Below are positions 1 through 8,945 of a stretch of 64,000 nucleotides of DNA, in pieces. A model generated the notes under the pieces. The model did not search any database, had not been told where the DNA came from, and saw nothing but the letters and a program-made list of their open reading frames with translations. The position numbers and the translations under genes were made by a program. The stretch is from Pseudarthrobacter sp. C4D7 (lineage in GTDB: Bacteria > Actinomycetota > Actinomycetes > Actinomycetales > Micrococcaceae): positions 124,001-188,000 of the forward strand of contig NZ_JABFMW010000003.1 of NCBI RefSeq assembly GCF_013359725.1, read 5' to 3'. Numbering within the stretch: the stretch's first letter is position 1; each line of letters starts with the position of its first letter.

Positions 1-146
1 TGGAAGCCGAGCCGAAACTCCTGGCAGACGTCCTTTTCGGTGCCACAGCAGTCATGGCCATCGACAGCCTCGTCTCTGCCCACCTCATGGCCTCCTGGGA
101 GGCGGGGGAAACCTCGCTCCGGACCGCTGTGCCGGCGGCAGCGTGA
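1..146 (+). CDS. C-terminal end of a probable iron-containing redox enzyme family protein (partial)
   Basis: The window opens inside a reading frame (frame starting at base 3) that ends at TGA 144-146. About 47 residues remain, helical in character, containing LLADVLFGATAVMAIDSLVSA-like sequence and an alanine-rich end. The stop overlaps the GTG start of the following CDGSH gene (GTGA), so the two are translationally coupled. In Arthrobacter relatives a heme-oxygenase-fold iron-containing redox protein commonly precedes this CDGSH gene. That identification rests mainly on context, since the diagnostic metal ligands lie outside the window. Confidence 0.55.
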   Translation, partial: EAEPKLLADVLFGATAVMAIDSLVSAHLMASWEAGETSLRTAVPAAA

Positions 147-457
147 CAGGCCGGTCCTTGGCCCGGCCGTCCGAGAAGCCGGGAGCGCCCATTGCTGCAG
201 TGCAGGGAATCAACCCCGGGCACGACGGGACGGTACCCGCCGAAACCCAGGATTCCGCCGCGGGCTCCATCGTGGTGTGCCCCGACGGCCCCCTCATTGT
301 CAGGGGTGACTTCGAGCTTGTGACACCCTCCGGAGACCCTGTCCCCAGGGAGCGGAGGACGGTTGCCTTGTGCCGGTGCGGGGCGTCCGCCATCAAGCCG
401 TACTGCGACGGCACCCACAAGATGATCAGGTTCCGCACCGAGCCGCCCGCGGGTTAG
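143..457 (+). CDS. CDGSH iron-sulfur domain protein
   Basis: A 104-residue protein that starts at GTG 143, overlapping the previous stop. The C-terminal part has the CDGSH [2Fe-2S] pattern: CRC, a short linker, then PYCDGTH, giving three Cys and one His as cluster ligands. The order C-x-C-x8-9-P-x-C-D-G-T-H is the family signature, with Thr in the variable S/A/T place. CDGSH proteins are small redox or Fe-S transfer proteins. Coupling to the upstream gene suggests both act in the same iron or redox task. The N-terminal 50 residues are poorly structured and the exact start is less certain than the domain. Confidence 0.85.
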   Translation: MTGRSLARPSEKPGAPIAAVQGINPGHDGTVPAETQDSAAGSIVVCPDGPLIVRGDFELVTPSGDPVPRERRTVALCRCGASAIKPYCDGTHKMIRFRTEPPAG

Positions 458-514
458 TCCGGTGTAAGGCTAGGCTGGTGGCAGTCCGTTTTCCGCGCAC
501 AAGGAGTACCCGTA

Positions 515-778
515 ATGAACCTTCTCATCAAACTGCTCGGGACGGCCGTGAGCCTCGGAGCAGGCCTGGCCGGCACCAAGCTGGTCAACACCATCTGGGA
601 AAAGACCACGGGACAGAAAGCGCCCACGGGCAAGAACGAGGACGTCCCCACCAGCCTGCGGTCGGCTTTGACGTTCGCGCTGATTTCGGCGTCCGTCAGC
701 GCCATCATCCAGGTGCTCGCGAACCGCGGCACCCAGCGTGCCATCACCCGGTTCGCCAAGACGCAGGACATCGTCTAG
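515..778 (+). CDS. DUF4235 small membrane protein
   Basis: An 87-residue protein with two hydrophobic segments (about residues 4-25 and 45-65) separated by a basic, polar loop. This matches the actinobacterial DUF4235 family in length and layout. The start is supported by AAGGAG about 9 nt upstream of ATG 515, and a TAGGCT -10-like box lies at 470-475, so this gene has a real leader, unlike many neighbours. The function of DUF4235 is unknown. The gene stands alone, converging on the mnh operon. Confidence 0.75.
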   Translation: MNLLIKLLGTAVSLGAGLAGTKLVNTIWEKTTGQKAPTGKNEDVPTSLRSALTFALISASVSAIIQVLANRGTQRAITRFAKTQDIV

Positions 779-794
779 CGTCGTGCCACAAGCG

Positions 795-1199
795 TTACCG
801 GCCGTCGTCGGGACTGTCCTCCAGGGCAGCCTCGGCGGCGGCTTTTTGCACCACGGCTTCCAGCTCATCCGCGGTCAGGAGCTCCCGGTGCAGGTGCTTG
901 GTGCGGTAGCCGGCCCGGCCCACCATGTGGGCGGACACGGGAACGGTGAGCAGCTGGAAGATCCACGCCACCACCAGCACCGGCCACACCCACCAGGTCC
1001 TCATCTGCAGCCCAATGGCGGCCAGCAGCAGGAACAGGCCCAGGACCTGGGGCTTCGTGGCGGCATGCATGCGGCTGAGCAGGTCGGGGAAGCGGAGCAG
1101 GCCGATCGCCGCGCCCAGGGACATGAGTGCACCCACCACCATGAACACGGCAGAGACAAGGTCGATCCAGGCGTCCGGCCCGGAGAAGTCAGGATTCAT
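795..1199 (-). CDS. mnhG: Mnh/Mrp Na+/H+ antiporter subunit G
   Basis: A 134-residue protein with three hydrophobic helices in the first 95 residues, including the PhaG/MnhG-type stretch around GAAIGLLRFPDLLSRMHAAT. It is the last gene of the mnhACDEFG operon and its start overlaps the end of mnhF by 11 bp. MnhG is a small membrane subunit of the hetero-oligomeric Mrp antiporter, which exports Na+ (and often K+ or Li+) in exchange for protons. The C-terminal 30 residues are charged and presumably cytoplasmic. Confidence 0.93.
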   Translation of the reverse strand: MNPDFSGPDAWIDLVSAVFMVVGALMSLGAAIGLLRFPDLLSRMHAATKPQVLGLFLLLAAIGLQMRTWWVWPVLVVAWIFQLLTVPVSAHMVGRAGYRTKHLHRELLTADELEAVVQKAAAEAALEDSPDDGR

Positions 1200-1467
1200 T
1201 CGGCTTCACCCTCCGGTCAGCCACGAACCGGGCCACGGTCACGGACCCGATGAACCCGATGATGGAGATGGCCACCACCAGCATCAGGTTGTTCAGGTGC
1301 CGGTTCACGGCCATGTCGATGCACAGCGCCCCGCCCAGGATGGCGAGCAGCACATCAGCGGCCAGCACCCGGTCCAGCAGCGACGGGCCACGGGCAATCC
1401 GGAGAATGGCGCCGGCGGCTGCCAGCGAGAAAATGACGGCCGTGACGGCCAGGACAACGTCCATCAT
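1189..1467 (-). CDS. mnhF: Mnh/Mrp Na+/H+ antiporter subunit F
   Basis: A 92-residue, three-helix membrane protein with the MrpF pattern: an N-terminal helix, then ARGPSLLDRVLAADVL in the conserved middle, then a third helix with GFIGSVTVARF. It overlaps mnhE by 4 bp (ATGA) and mnhG by 11 bp, so its translation is coupled on both sides. It is a required small subunit of the Mrp complex, and length and hydropathy match the family. Confidence 0.93.
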   Translation of the reverse strand: MMDVVLAVTAVIFSLAAAGAILRIARGPSLLDRVLAADVLLAILGGALCIDMAVNRHLNNLMLVVAISIIGFIGSVTVARFVADRRVKPNES

Positions 1468-2009
1468 GCGGTGGCCTCCGTTCGCACTTCTTCAAGTTCT
1501 TCGTGGCTGCCCATGATGCGGATCAGGCCGGCTTCAATGCTGCGGACTTCGGCCCGCAGGCCCTCCACGTCCTCCTTGGAGGTGATGTTGAGCGCGTGCA
1601 GGTACAGGGTGGAGGTGGAGCGGTCCACCTCCACCACCAAGGACCCGGGGATCAGGGAGATCACATGCCCGGTGGCGGTGACGATCAGGTCCTGATGGCT
1701 CCGGAGCCTTACCGCGACGACGGCGTTGGTCACCTTGGGGCCGCGGACGGTTGCCAGGTAGAGCACCTGGGCGCTGGCCACCACCACTTTGCCCACGAAG
1801 GCCAGGGCGAAAGGCACGGCGTACAGGATGTTGAAGCGGCCGCTGAGCTCCACCGGCGGCAGGTAGAAGAGCCGGGCCACGCCAACGGCCAGGAGGGCAC
1901 CGAACAGCAGGTTGCCGGGGCTGAAGTCCTGCCACAGGGCTCCCCAGACAATCACCAGCCAGACCAGGAGCGGCAGCTCCTGGTGCAGGGAAATCCGTCT
2001 GCGGCTCAT
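1464..2009 (-). CDS. mnhE: Mnh/Mrp Na+/H+ antiporter subunit E
   Basis: A 181-residue protein with two or three N-terminal membrane helices and a soluble C-terminal half, as in MrpE. The conserved core around SLIPGSLVVEVDRSTSTLYLHAL is visible at about residues 115-140. ATG 2009 overlaps the end of mnhD by 4 bp. MrpE supports assembly and activity of the antiporter complex. The acidic C-terminal tail (HEELEEVRTE) is ordinary for the group. Confidence 0.93.
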   Translation of the reverse strand: MSRRRISLHQELPLLVWLVIVWGALWQDFSPGNLLFGALLAVGVARLFYLPPVELSGRFNILYAVPFALAFVGKVVVASAQVLYLATVRGPKVTNAVVAVRLRSHQDLIVTATGHVISLIPGSLVVEVDRSTSTLYLHALNITSKEDVEGLRAEVRSIEAGLIRIMGSHEELEEVRTEATA

Positions 2010-3613
2010 CGCGTACCTCCCCCGCTGGTGTTGCCCGGAACGGCCGTGCCGTCGCCCAGCACCGCCTCGATGTACGGCGTGCGGTCCAGCATGTCCCGGG
2101 CAGCCCGGTCCGACAGGCCAAACAGCGGCCCGGCAAAAACGGTCAGCGCGACGCCGAGCACCACCAGTCCCGCGGTGGAACCCACCATGGTGCGTGGCAG
2201 GAGCGTGACCCTGTCATTGACCTTCGCCCCCGGACCGGAAACCCGCGCCGACGGAGTGGAAAGGAGCACAGGGTCCGGGTGCTCGGCGTCCGTGGGGCGC
2301 CGCCAGAAGGCACGGTTCCAGACCCTGGCGATGGCCAGCAGCGTCAGGAGGCTGGTCACCACCCCGCCGATCACCAGGGCGTAGGCCAGAGGCGTGCCCA
2401 GTTGGATGCCGGCCTGCAGGAGGCCCACCTTGCCGAGGAACCCGGAAAACGGCGGGATGCCGGCCAGGTTCATCCCGGGGATAAAGAACAGCAGGGCCAG
2501 CATGGGCGAGAGCTTTGCCAGGCCGCCCAGCCGGTCCACGGAGGAGCTGCCGCCGCGGCGCTCAATGAGGCCGGTGACCAGGAAGAGGCTGGTCTGGATG
2601 GTGATGTGGTGCGCCACGTAGAAGACCGCCGCGGCAAGGCCCACCACTGAGGACATGGCCAAGCCGAACACCATGTAGCCGATGTGGCTGACCAGGGTGA
2701 ACGACAGGAGACGCTTGATGTCGCTTTGGGCCAGGGCGCCCAGGATGCCCACCAGCATGGTCAGCAGCGCCACCACCATCAGGGGCGTGTTGAGGGTGTC
2801 GCCGGGAAACAGCAGCGTCTCGGTCCGGACCATCGCATAGACGCCCACCTTCGTCAGCAGGCCGGCGAACACTGCGGTGACCGGGGCGGGGGCCGTGGGG
2901 TAGGAGTCGGGAAGCCAGAAGGAGAGGGGGAAGACGGCGGCCTTGATGCCGAACGCCACCAGGAGCATCACATGCAGCAGGGTTTTGGTGCCCTGGTCCA
3001 GTTCGCCCAGCTTGATGGCCAGGTCCGCCATGTTCACGGTACCGGTGGCCCCGTAGACCATGGCAATGGCGATCAGGAACAGCACCGAGGACACCACGGA
3101 CACCACTACGTAGGTGACGCCGGCGCGGATGCGCGGTCCGGTACCGCCCAGGGTCATCAGCACGTAGCTTGCCGTCAGCAGGATCTCGAAGCCGACGTAG
3201 AGGTTGAACAGGTCGCCGGACAGGAACGCGTTGGACACCCCTGCCACCAGGATCAGGTAGGTGGGGTGGAAGATCGAGACCGGTGCGTCGTGGTCGCCGT
3301 CGGCCATGCCCTGGCCCGTGGCGTACACCAGCACGGCCAGGCTCACGGCGGAGGACACCACCAGCATAAGGGAGGAGAACTGGTCCACCACCATGACGAT
3401 GCCGAACGGAGGGATCCAGCCGCCGAGGGTCACCGCCGCGGTGCCGCTGTTCCAGGCGGAGGCCAGCAGGAGGCATTCGAGGGCCAGGGTCAGGGACAGG
3501 AGCGCGATGCTTACCGCGCGCTGGGCCCGGGAGTGCCGGATCAGCAGGAAGGTCAGGGCGGCGCCCAGGATGGGAAGTACGACGGCGAGCGGGGCAAAGC
3601 TTGCGATGTTCAC
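2006..3613 (-). CDS. mnhD: Mnh/Mrp Na+/H+ antiporter subunit D (proton-pumping NuoN/L-like)
   Basis: A 535-residue polytopic protein with about 14 membrane helices, homologous to the antiporter-like subunits of respiratory complex I. Key stretches are visible: NLYVGFEILLTASYVL with the conserved Glu in helix 5, and GIKAAVFPLSFWLPDSYPTA, which carries the conserved Lys and the LPDSYPTAP motif. It overlaps mnhC and mnhE by 4 bp each. MnhD and MnhA form the ion-translocating core. An extra polar stretch near residues 445-475 links the last helices. Confidence 0.95.
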   Translation of the reverse strand: MNIASFAPLAVVLPILGAALTFLLIRHSRAQRAVSIALLSLTLALECLLLASAWNSGTAAVTLGGWIPPFGIVMVVDQFSSLMLVVSSAVSLAVLVYATGQGMADGDHDAPVSIFHPTYLILVAGVSNAFLSGDLFNLYVGFEILLTASYVLMTLGGTGPRIRAGVTYVVVSVVSSVLFLIAIAMVYGATGTVNMADLAIKLGELDQGTKTLLHVMLLVAFGIKAAVFPLSFWLPDSYPTAPAPVTAVFAGLLTKVGVYAMVRTETLLFPGDTLNTPLMVVALLTMLVGILGALAQSDIKRLLSFTLVSHIGYMVFGLAMSSVVGLAAAVFYVAHHITIQTSLFLVTGLIERRGGSSSVDRLGGLAKLSPMLALLFFIPGMNLAGIPPFSGFLGKVGLLQAGIQLGTPLAYALVIGGVVTSLLTLLAIARVWNRAFWRRPTDAEHPDPVLLSTPSARVSGPGAKVNDRVTLLPRTMVGSTAGLVVLGVALTVFAGPLFGLSDRAARDMLDRTPYIEAVLGDGTAVPGNTSGGGTR

Positions 3614-4215
3614 TTACCGCCTCCTTCCGGGCTGGGGTCAACGTTGAGGGAGCCGGGCTTTTCCTCCGCGGCAGCGTGTTCTGCGGGCATTTCCCGGCCG
3701 CCGGCCACAAGTGTGGCCACCGGCTGGTCGGCTTCCTGGTCCGCGTCCATGCCGGGCGTTCCGTGGTCGGACACGTTCCGGCCGTCGGAGCCGAGCATGG
3801 TGAGCGGGAATTCGGAGGTTTCCGCGGGCACCTCGGCGTCGTCCTCCGCATCGTAGCTGGGGGTCTCGGCCACCCTGAGGTCTTCCACGTCGTCCTGGAT
3901 GTCGTCCTGGCGGGCCAGCACCCAGGTGCGGTAGATGATGCCCAGCATGAAGGCCGTAACGGCGAAGGAAATGACGATCGAGGTCAGGATCAGCGCCTGC
4001 GGCAGCGGATCGTTGTATTCCTGGGCGGGCGTGCCCTTGGTAAACAGGGGTGCCAGTCCTGCGTAGCCGCCGGTGGCCAGGATGAGCAGGTTGGTGGCGT
4101 TGGCCAGCAGCATCAGCCCCAGCAGGACCCGGGTCAGGCTGCGTTCCAGGATCAGGTAGATCCCGCAGGCATACAGGGCGCCCATGACGATCAGCAGGGT
4201 CAGGTTGACGCTCAT
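3610..4215 (-). CDS. mnhC: Mnh/Mrp Na+/H+ antiporter subunit C with long acidic tail
   Basis: The first ~110 residues are a NuoK-like three-helix subunit (VLLGLMLLANATNLLIL in the middle helix). Residues ~115-201 form an unusual hydrophilic, Asp/Glu-rich extension with no predicted membrane segment, whereas typical MrpC is about 110-130 residues. The gene overlaps both neighbours by 4 bp. The tail should face the cytoplasm; its role is unknown, and it could bind cations or a regulator. Confidence 0.93.
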   Translation of the reverse strand: MSVNLTLLIVMGALYACGIYLILERSLTRVLLGLMLLANATNLLILATGGYAGLAPLFTKGTPAQEYNDPLPQALILTSIVISFAVTAFMLGIIYRTWVLARQDDIQDDVEDLRVAETPSYDAEDDAEVPAETSEFPLTMLGSDGRNVSDHGTPGMDADQEADQPVATLVAGGREMPAEHAAAEEKPGSLNVDPSPEGGGK

Positions 4216-7200
4216 GCGTGGCCCTTTGCAGTGGTCTCGGCAGGAACCCCATCCGGTTCCTGTTCCAGCTGGGCCCGGCCGTCCGCACGGTCCGGCTCCG
4301 GGCCGCCGTGGTCATGGTCCGGTTCGTGGCCGCCGCCGGCGGACCGTTCCTCCATGTGTTCATCGATCTCGGCCCCGAGGCTGCGGAGCACGTCCAGCAC
4401 CAGGCCCACCACCACGATGTACACGCCAATATCGAAGATGGTTGAGGTGACGAACTTGATGTCGCCAAACACGGGCAGCCAGATCTGGATGATGGCGGAC
4501 TGGAACACCTGGCCGCCCAGCAGCAGCGGCATCACCCCTGAAATTGCCGCCAGGGCAAGGCCGCTTCCCAGCAGGGCGCCGGCACTGATCGGCGCCGCTT
4601 CCCGCAGTTCGAAGCGCCCTCCGGCCAGGTAGCGGATGGTCAGGGCAAGGCCCGCTGTCAGGCCGCCCGCAAAGCCGCCGCCCGGCAGGTTGTGCCCGGC
4701 CAGCAGCAGGTACAGCGAAAAAATGACCATGGAGTGGAAGATCAGGCGGGTGACCACCTCAAAGATGATGGAGCGCCGCTCAGGGGCCAGGGTCCGGCCG
4801 GCAACGATCCAGGCGTCACGGGCCGCGGTTGCGAACTTCCGGCTGATGGCCAGCGCCGCTGCATCGCGGGAACCGGGATCCACCCCGCGGTAGCGCCCCA
4901 CCGTGCCTTCGGCAACGGACGCGGAGGCCTGCAGGCGGTCGCCGCGGCCGCGCACGAAGATCAGGCTTGCGACGCCGGTGGCCGCGAGCGCCAGGACGCT
5001 GATCTCCCCGAACGTGTCCCAGGCGCGGATGTCCACCAGCGTCACGTTGACCACGTTCAGGCCGCCGCCGCCCTCGTAGGCCAGCTGCGGGAACTGCAGC
5101 GAGATGGGAGTGGCGGTACGTGCGCCCATGGCGAAGATCGCGGCGAACACCATGGTGATGCCGAATCCCGCACCGATGATGACGCGCACCACCCGGTACC
5201 TGCCGCCGGTGCGGTCCCGCAGCTCGGGCGGCAGGCTGCGCATGGCCAGGACGAAGGCCACCAGGATGATGGTCTCCACCAGCATCTGGGTCAGCGCCAG
5301 GTCCGGGGCGCCCTGCAGGGCGAATACCAGCGCGATGCCGTACCCGGTGACAGAAACCATCAGGACCGCAAGGAAGCGTTTGTTGGCCTTGACCGCTGCC
5401 AGGGCACCGATGACGATTCCCAGCCCGGCCACCAGCTGCAGCGGCGAGTTCGGGTCCACCAGGTAGATGTCCTGCGGCAGCGGGTTTCCGCCCAGCAGGA
5501 TGGCCGCCAGCGGCAGGATGAAGGCCACGCTCAGGATGACCGCCAGGTAGTAATACAGCGAACCGCGCTGGGTGCGGCCGGTGATCCAGACGGCGGCGTC
5601 GTCAAGGGCGCCGATGGTCAGCTGGTAGGCACGGTCCCCGTCCACCCAGGCCGGCACCAGGGACTGGGCGCGGGCCACCGCGCTGCGGCCGATGTACATG
5701 GCGGCGCCCAGCACGAACGTGACGGCGGTCAGCCCCAGCGCCGGGGTGAACCCGTGCCACAGCGCAAGGTGCCCTGCCTGCGCGGCGGGAGTTCCGGCGT
5801 CGGGCGCTGTTGACGCGAACAGCGCGGCGTACGGCTGGATCCAGGCGTCCACCGGGACCGGCCATAGACCGTAGGCGATGGTCAGGAGGCTCAGGACGGC
5901 GGGCGCGGCCAGGAAGGACGGCCTGATGGCCTTGAAGGGGGTGGGGTCCACGCCGGGCTTGACCGCGAACGCACCCCACATGAAGCGGGCGCTGTAGGCG
6001 AACGTGAGGATGGAGCCCACCACGATTCCCACCAGGACCACCATGCCCCACGGTCCGGAGTGCGGGTCCGTGGCGTGGTGGACGAAGGCTTCCAGCACCG
6101 ATTCCTTGGCCACGAAGCCGGCCAGCAGCGGAAGTCCGGCCATGGACGCGGCCCCGATGCCGGCCACGATGCCCAGTGCGCGGGAGGAGCGGAAGACGCC
6201 CGAGAGTTTGCGTACGTCGCGGGTCCCGGCCTGGTGGTCGATGATGCCTACCACCAGGAACAGCGTGGCCTTGAACAGCCCGTGCGCCAGCAGCATGGCC
6301 AGGCCGGCGAGTGCGGCGTCCGGCGTGCCCAGGCCCACCACCATGGTGAGGAAGCCCAGCTGGCTGACGGTGCCGTAGGCCAGGATCAGCTTGATGTCGG
6401 TCTGCCGCAGCGCCCGGTAGCCGCCCACCAGCATGGTGGCTAGGCCCAGCCCCAGGACGACGGGCTGCCAGAAAGCCGTTTCCGAGAACCCGGGGGCAAG
6501 CCGCGCCACCAGGTAGATGCCGGCCTTCACCATCGCCGCAGCATGCAGGTAGGCGCTGACGGGGGTGGGTGCCGCCATGGCGCCCGGGAGCCAGAAGTGG
6601 ACGGGGACCAGCGCGGATTTGGTGATGGCGCCCACCAGGATGAGGACGACGGCGGCGCTCACCAAAGTGCCCGCCGGCCCGGCGGCAAGCGACGGCGCTT
6701 GCTCCAGGATGGCGGAGATCCGGTAGGTGCCGGCGGCGTTGCCCAGCATGATGAGGCCCACCAGCATGGCAAGGCCGCCGGCGGTGGTGACCATCAAGGC
6801 CTGGAGGGCGGAGCGGCGGGCGGCAAGCCTGGTCCGGGCAAAGCCGATCAACAGGTAGGACAGGATGGTGGTCAGTTCCCAGAAGATGAACAGCAGCAGG
6901 AGGTCGTCCGCTGTGACCAGGCCGAACATGGCACCGGCAAAAGCCAGCAGCTGGGCACCAAAGGCACCGAGGTCCTGGTCTTTCCGCTTGAAGTAGCGCG
7001 CGCAGTAGACCAGCACCAGAGACCCCACGCCGAGCACCAGCAGGGACATGACCCAGGCCAGGGCGTCCATGCGGAACGCCAGTTCCAGGTGCAGGCTGGG
7101 GATCCACTCAAAGGACTCGTCGATTGCGCCGGGGCCGGAGTAGATGGGGTTGTGCTGGAACATCAGCCAGCCAAAGGAAACCGCCGGGACTGCGGCCAGC

Positions 7201-7286
7201 GCGTAGAAGGCGTTGCGGCCCCAGATCCGGAAGAGGAAGGGCGCGAGGACAGCCACCGAAAAGTGCACGGCTAGGACTGTGATCAC
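4212..7286 (-). CDS. mnhA: Mnh/Mrp Na+/H+ antiporter subunit A, fused to subunit B
   Basis: About 1,024 residues when started at GTG 7286. I prefer this start because GGAGAA (7291-7296) sits 4 nt upstream of it; an upstream ATG at 7340 would add an 18-residue non-hydrophobic lead. The N-terminal ~500 residues are NuoL-like, with FWELTTILSYLLIG (conserved Glu) and SALVPVHFWLPGAMAAPTPV (conserved Lys and LPGAM). The middle holds the extra MrpA helices, and residues ~840-980 are an MnhB domain (MVIFSLYLLLAGHNLPGGGF), so the B subunit is fused and no separate mnhB exists. The C-terminus ends in a His/Asp/Glu-rich tail. It is the first gene of the operon. Confidence 0.95.
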   Translation of the reverse strand: MITVLAVHFSVAVLAPFLFRIWGRNAFYALAAVPAVSFGWLMFQHNPIYSGPGAIDESFEWIPSLHLELAFRMDALAWVMSLLVLGVGSLVLVYCARYFKRKDQDLGAFGAQLLAFAGAMFGLVTADDLLLLFIFWELTTILSYLLIGFARTRLAARRSALQALMVTTAGGLAMLVGLIMLGNAAGTYRISAILEQAPSLAAGPAGTLVSAAVVLILVGAITKSALVPVHFWLPGAMAAPTPVSAYLHAAAMVKAGIYLVARLAPGFSETAFWQPVVLGLGLATMLVGGYRALRQTDIKLILAYGTVSQLGFLTMVVGLGTPDAALAGLAMLLAHGLFKATLFLVVGIIDHQAGTRDVRKLSGVFRSSRALGIVAGIGAASMAGLPLLAGFVAKESVLEAFVHHATDPHSGPWGMVVLVGIVVGSILTFAYSARFMWGAFAVKPGVDPTPFKAIRPSFLAAPAVLSLLTIAYGLWPVPVDAWIQPYAALFASTAPDAGTPAAQAGHLALWHGFTPALGLTAVTFVLGAAMYIGRSAVARAQSLVPAWVDGDRAYQLTIGALDDAAVWITGRTQRGSLYYYLAVILSVAFILPLAAILLGGNPLPQDIYLVDPNSPLQLVAGLGIVIGALAAVKANKRFLAVLMVSVTGYGIALVFALQGAPDLALTQMLVETIILVAFVLAMRSLPPELRDRTGGRYRVVRVIIGAGFGITMVFAAIFAMGARTATPISLQFPQLAYEGGGGLNVVNVTLVDIRAWDTFGEISVLALAATGVASLIFVRGRGDRLQASASVAEGTVGRYRGVDPGSRDAAALAISRKFATAARDAWIVAGRTLAPERRSIIFEVVTRLIFHSMVIFSLYLLLAGHNLPGGGFAGGLTAGLALTIRYLAGGRFELREAAPISAGALLGSGLALAAISGVMPLLLGGQVFQSAIIQIWLPVFGDIKFVTSTIFDIGVYIVVVGLVLDVLRSLGAEIDEHMEERSAGGGHEPDHDHGGPEPDRADGRAQLEQEPDGVPAETTAKGHA

Positions 7287-7479
7287 TGTATTCTCCGCAA
7301 CGTCAGGGATTCGATTGTCAAAAGTTGGAGCAGGCGGCAAAAAGTAAGGTCCGGGAGGGTTCAGTTTATCAAGGCCGGTGCGGTAGCCTTGTCCGTTTTC
7401 CGGGAGCGGGGTGCCGAATCCCCGGCGTCAAGGGCCCGTGCTCCCCGACTGTTCGCCACGGGCGGATACGATGCATCCT

Positions 7480-8883
7480 ATGAACAGCGCCAGCGCTCCC
7501 GGGGCGATGCAGCCCGCCTCGGATCTTGTTGCCGGAACCGGTTCCTCCACCAAAGGGCAGGTCCTGGCCTGGGCCGCATGGGACTGGGGTTCGGCGGCCT
7601 TCAACGCCGTCATGACCACGTTCGTCTTCACCGTCTACCTGACGTCCAAGGCGTTCGGCGGCGAGGACAGTGCCTCGGCAGTCCTGGGCAGCGCCCTGGC
7701 TGTTGCCGGGCTGGCCATTGCGCTGCTGGCACCGGTCACCGGCCAGCGTTCGGACGCAGGAGGCCGGCGGAAGCTGTGGCTGGGAGTGAACTCGGCCGCC
7801 GTCGCCATCCTTACGGCCCTGTGCTTCTTCGTCTTCCCGCAGCCGGAATTCCTGCTTCTGGGCGCATCCCTGATCGCACTGGGCAACGTCTTCTTCGAAT
7901 TCGCCGGCGTCAACTACAACGCCATGCTTGCGCAGGTCTCCACGCCAAAAAACATCGGAAAAGTCAGCGGTTTCGGGTGGGGCGCGGGCTACCTGGGCGG
8001 CATCGTGGCACTCCTGATCGTCCTCCAACTCTTCGTCCAGCCTGCCTTTGAGTGGTTCGGCTCATCCACGCAGGACAGCCTGAACATCAGGCTGGTGGCT
8101 GTTTTCTCCGCCCTGTGGTTCTTCGTCTTCGCGCTCCCCGTCCTGTTCGCCGTCCCTGAACTGCCGCGCTCCGGGCAGGCTGCCCGCCTCGGCTTCCTCG
8201 CCAGTTACGGGCTGCTGTTCCGGCGGATCAAAGCGATCTACGCCACCAGCCCCCACACCATCTACTTCCTCCTGGCCAGTGCCGTGTTCCGCGACGGACT
8301 CGCCGCCGTCTTTACGTTCGGCGGCATCATCGCGGCGGGGACCTTCGGCTTTGCCTTGTCCGAGGTCATCTTCTTCGCCATCTTCGGGAACGTGGTGGCG
8401 GCCATCGGTGCGGTCATCGGTGGTTTCCTGGATGACAAAGTGGGCCCCAAAGCCGTCATCAGCGGTTCACTGGTGGGCCTCCTGATCGCCGGCGGCGCCA
8501 TCCTTGCCCTGGGAAACGGGAACTATTCCATCTTCGGCATGGAGTGGGCCGGCAGTACCACCTTCTGGGTTTTCGGGCTGTTCCTCTGCCTGTTCGTCGG
8601 TCCCGCGCAGGCCTCCTCCCGCGCCTACCTGGCACGGCTGGCTCCGCACGGGGAATCAGGGGAACTGTTCGGCCTTTACGCCACCACCGGCCGGGCCGTC
8701 AGCTTCCTGGCGCCGGCTCTTTTCACCCTCTGCATCACCGTGGCCACGCCGCTGGTGCCCGCGGGGCAGGCGCAGCGGTGGGGCATCCTGGGCATCATGG
8801 TGGTCCTGCTGGCAGGGCTCCTGGTGCTGCTGCCGGTGAAGGCGCCGGAGCGGGCGCCCATCGCCGTGGTTCCCACCAGCTGA
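7480..8883 (+). CDS. MFS transporter, UMF1 (Atg22-like) type
   Basis: A ~467-residue, 12-helix transporter. The start at ATG 7480 is chosen because TACGAT (7467-7472) lies 7 nt before it, a leaderless-type promoter; in-frame ATG 7471 and TTG/ATG codons further up would overlap that box. The N-terminal ASWDWG-like element (AWAAWDWGSAAFNAVM) and GFGWGAGYLGGIVALL in the middle are characteristic of the UMF1 family, whose yeast member exports amino acids from the vacuole. Substrates of the bacterial members are mostly unknown. It is divergent from mnhA. Confidence 0.85.
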   Translation: MNSASAPGAMQPASDLVAGTGSSTKGQVLAWAAWDWGSAAFNAVMTTFVFTVYLTSKAFGGEDSASAVLGSALAVAGLAIALLAPVTGQRSDAGGRRKLWLGVNSAAVAILTALCFFVFPQPEFLLLGASLIALGNVFFEFAGVNYNAMLAQVSTPKNIGKVSGFGWGAGYLGGIVALLIVLQLFVQPAFEWFGSSTQDSLNIRLVAVFSALWFFVFALPVLFAVPELPRSGQAARLGFLASYGLLFRRIKAIYATSPHTIYFLLASAVFRDGLAAVFTFGGIIAAGTFGFALSEVIFFAIFGNVVAAIGAVIGGFLDDKVGPKAVISGSLVGLLIAGGAILALGNGNYSIFGMEWAGSTTFWVFGLFLCLFVGPAQASSRAYLARLAPHGESGELFGLYATTGRAVSFLAPALFTLCITVATPLVPAGQAQRWGILGIMVVLLAGLLVLLPVKAPERAPIAVVPTS

Positions 8884-8945
8884 AACCAGATTCCGCCCCA
8901 GTCCAGGCTCCGGCGGGGTGCTGCAGGAAAGACTAGGCTGGAGTC

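Noticed and set aside
2562..3851. 429-codon frame inside mnhD/mnhC
   Set aside because: Arg/Pro/His-rich shadow of the mnh genes, no domain, no start signals.
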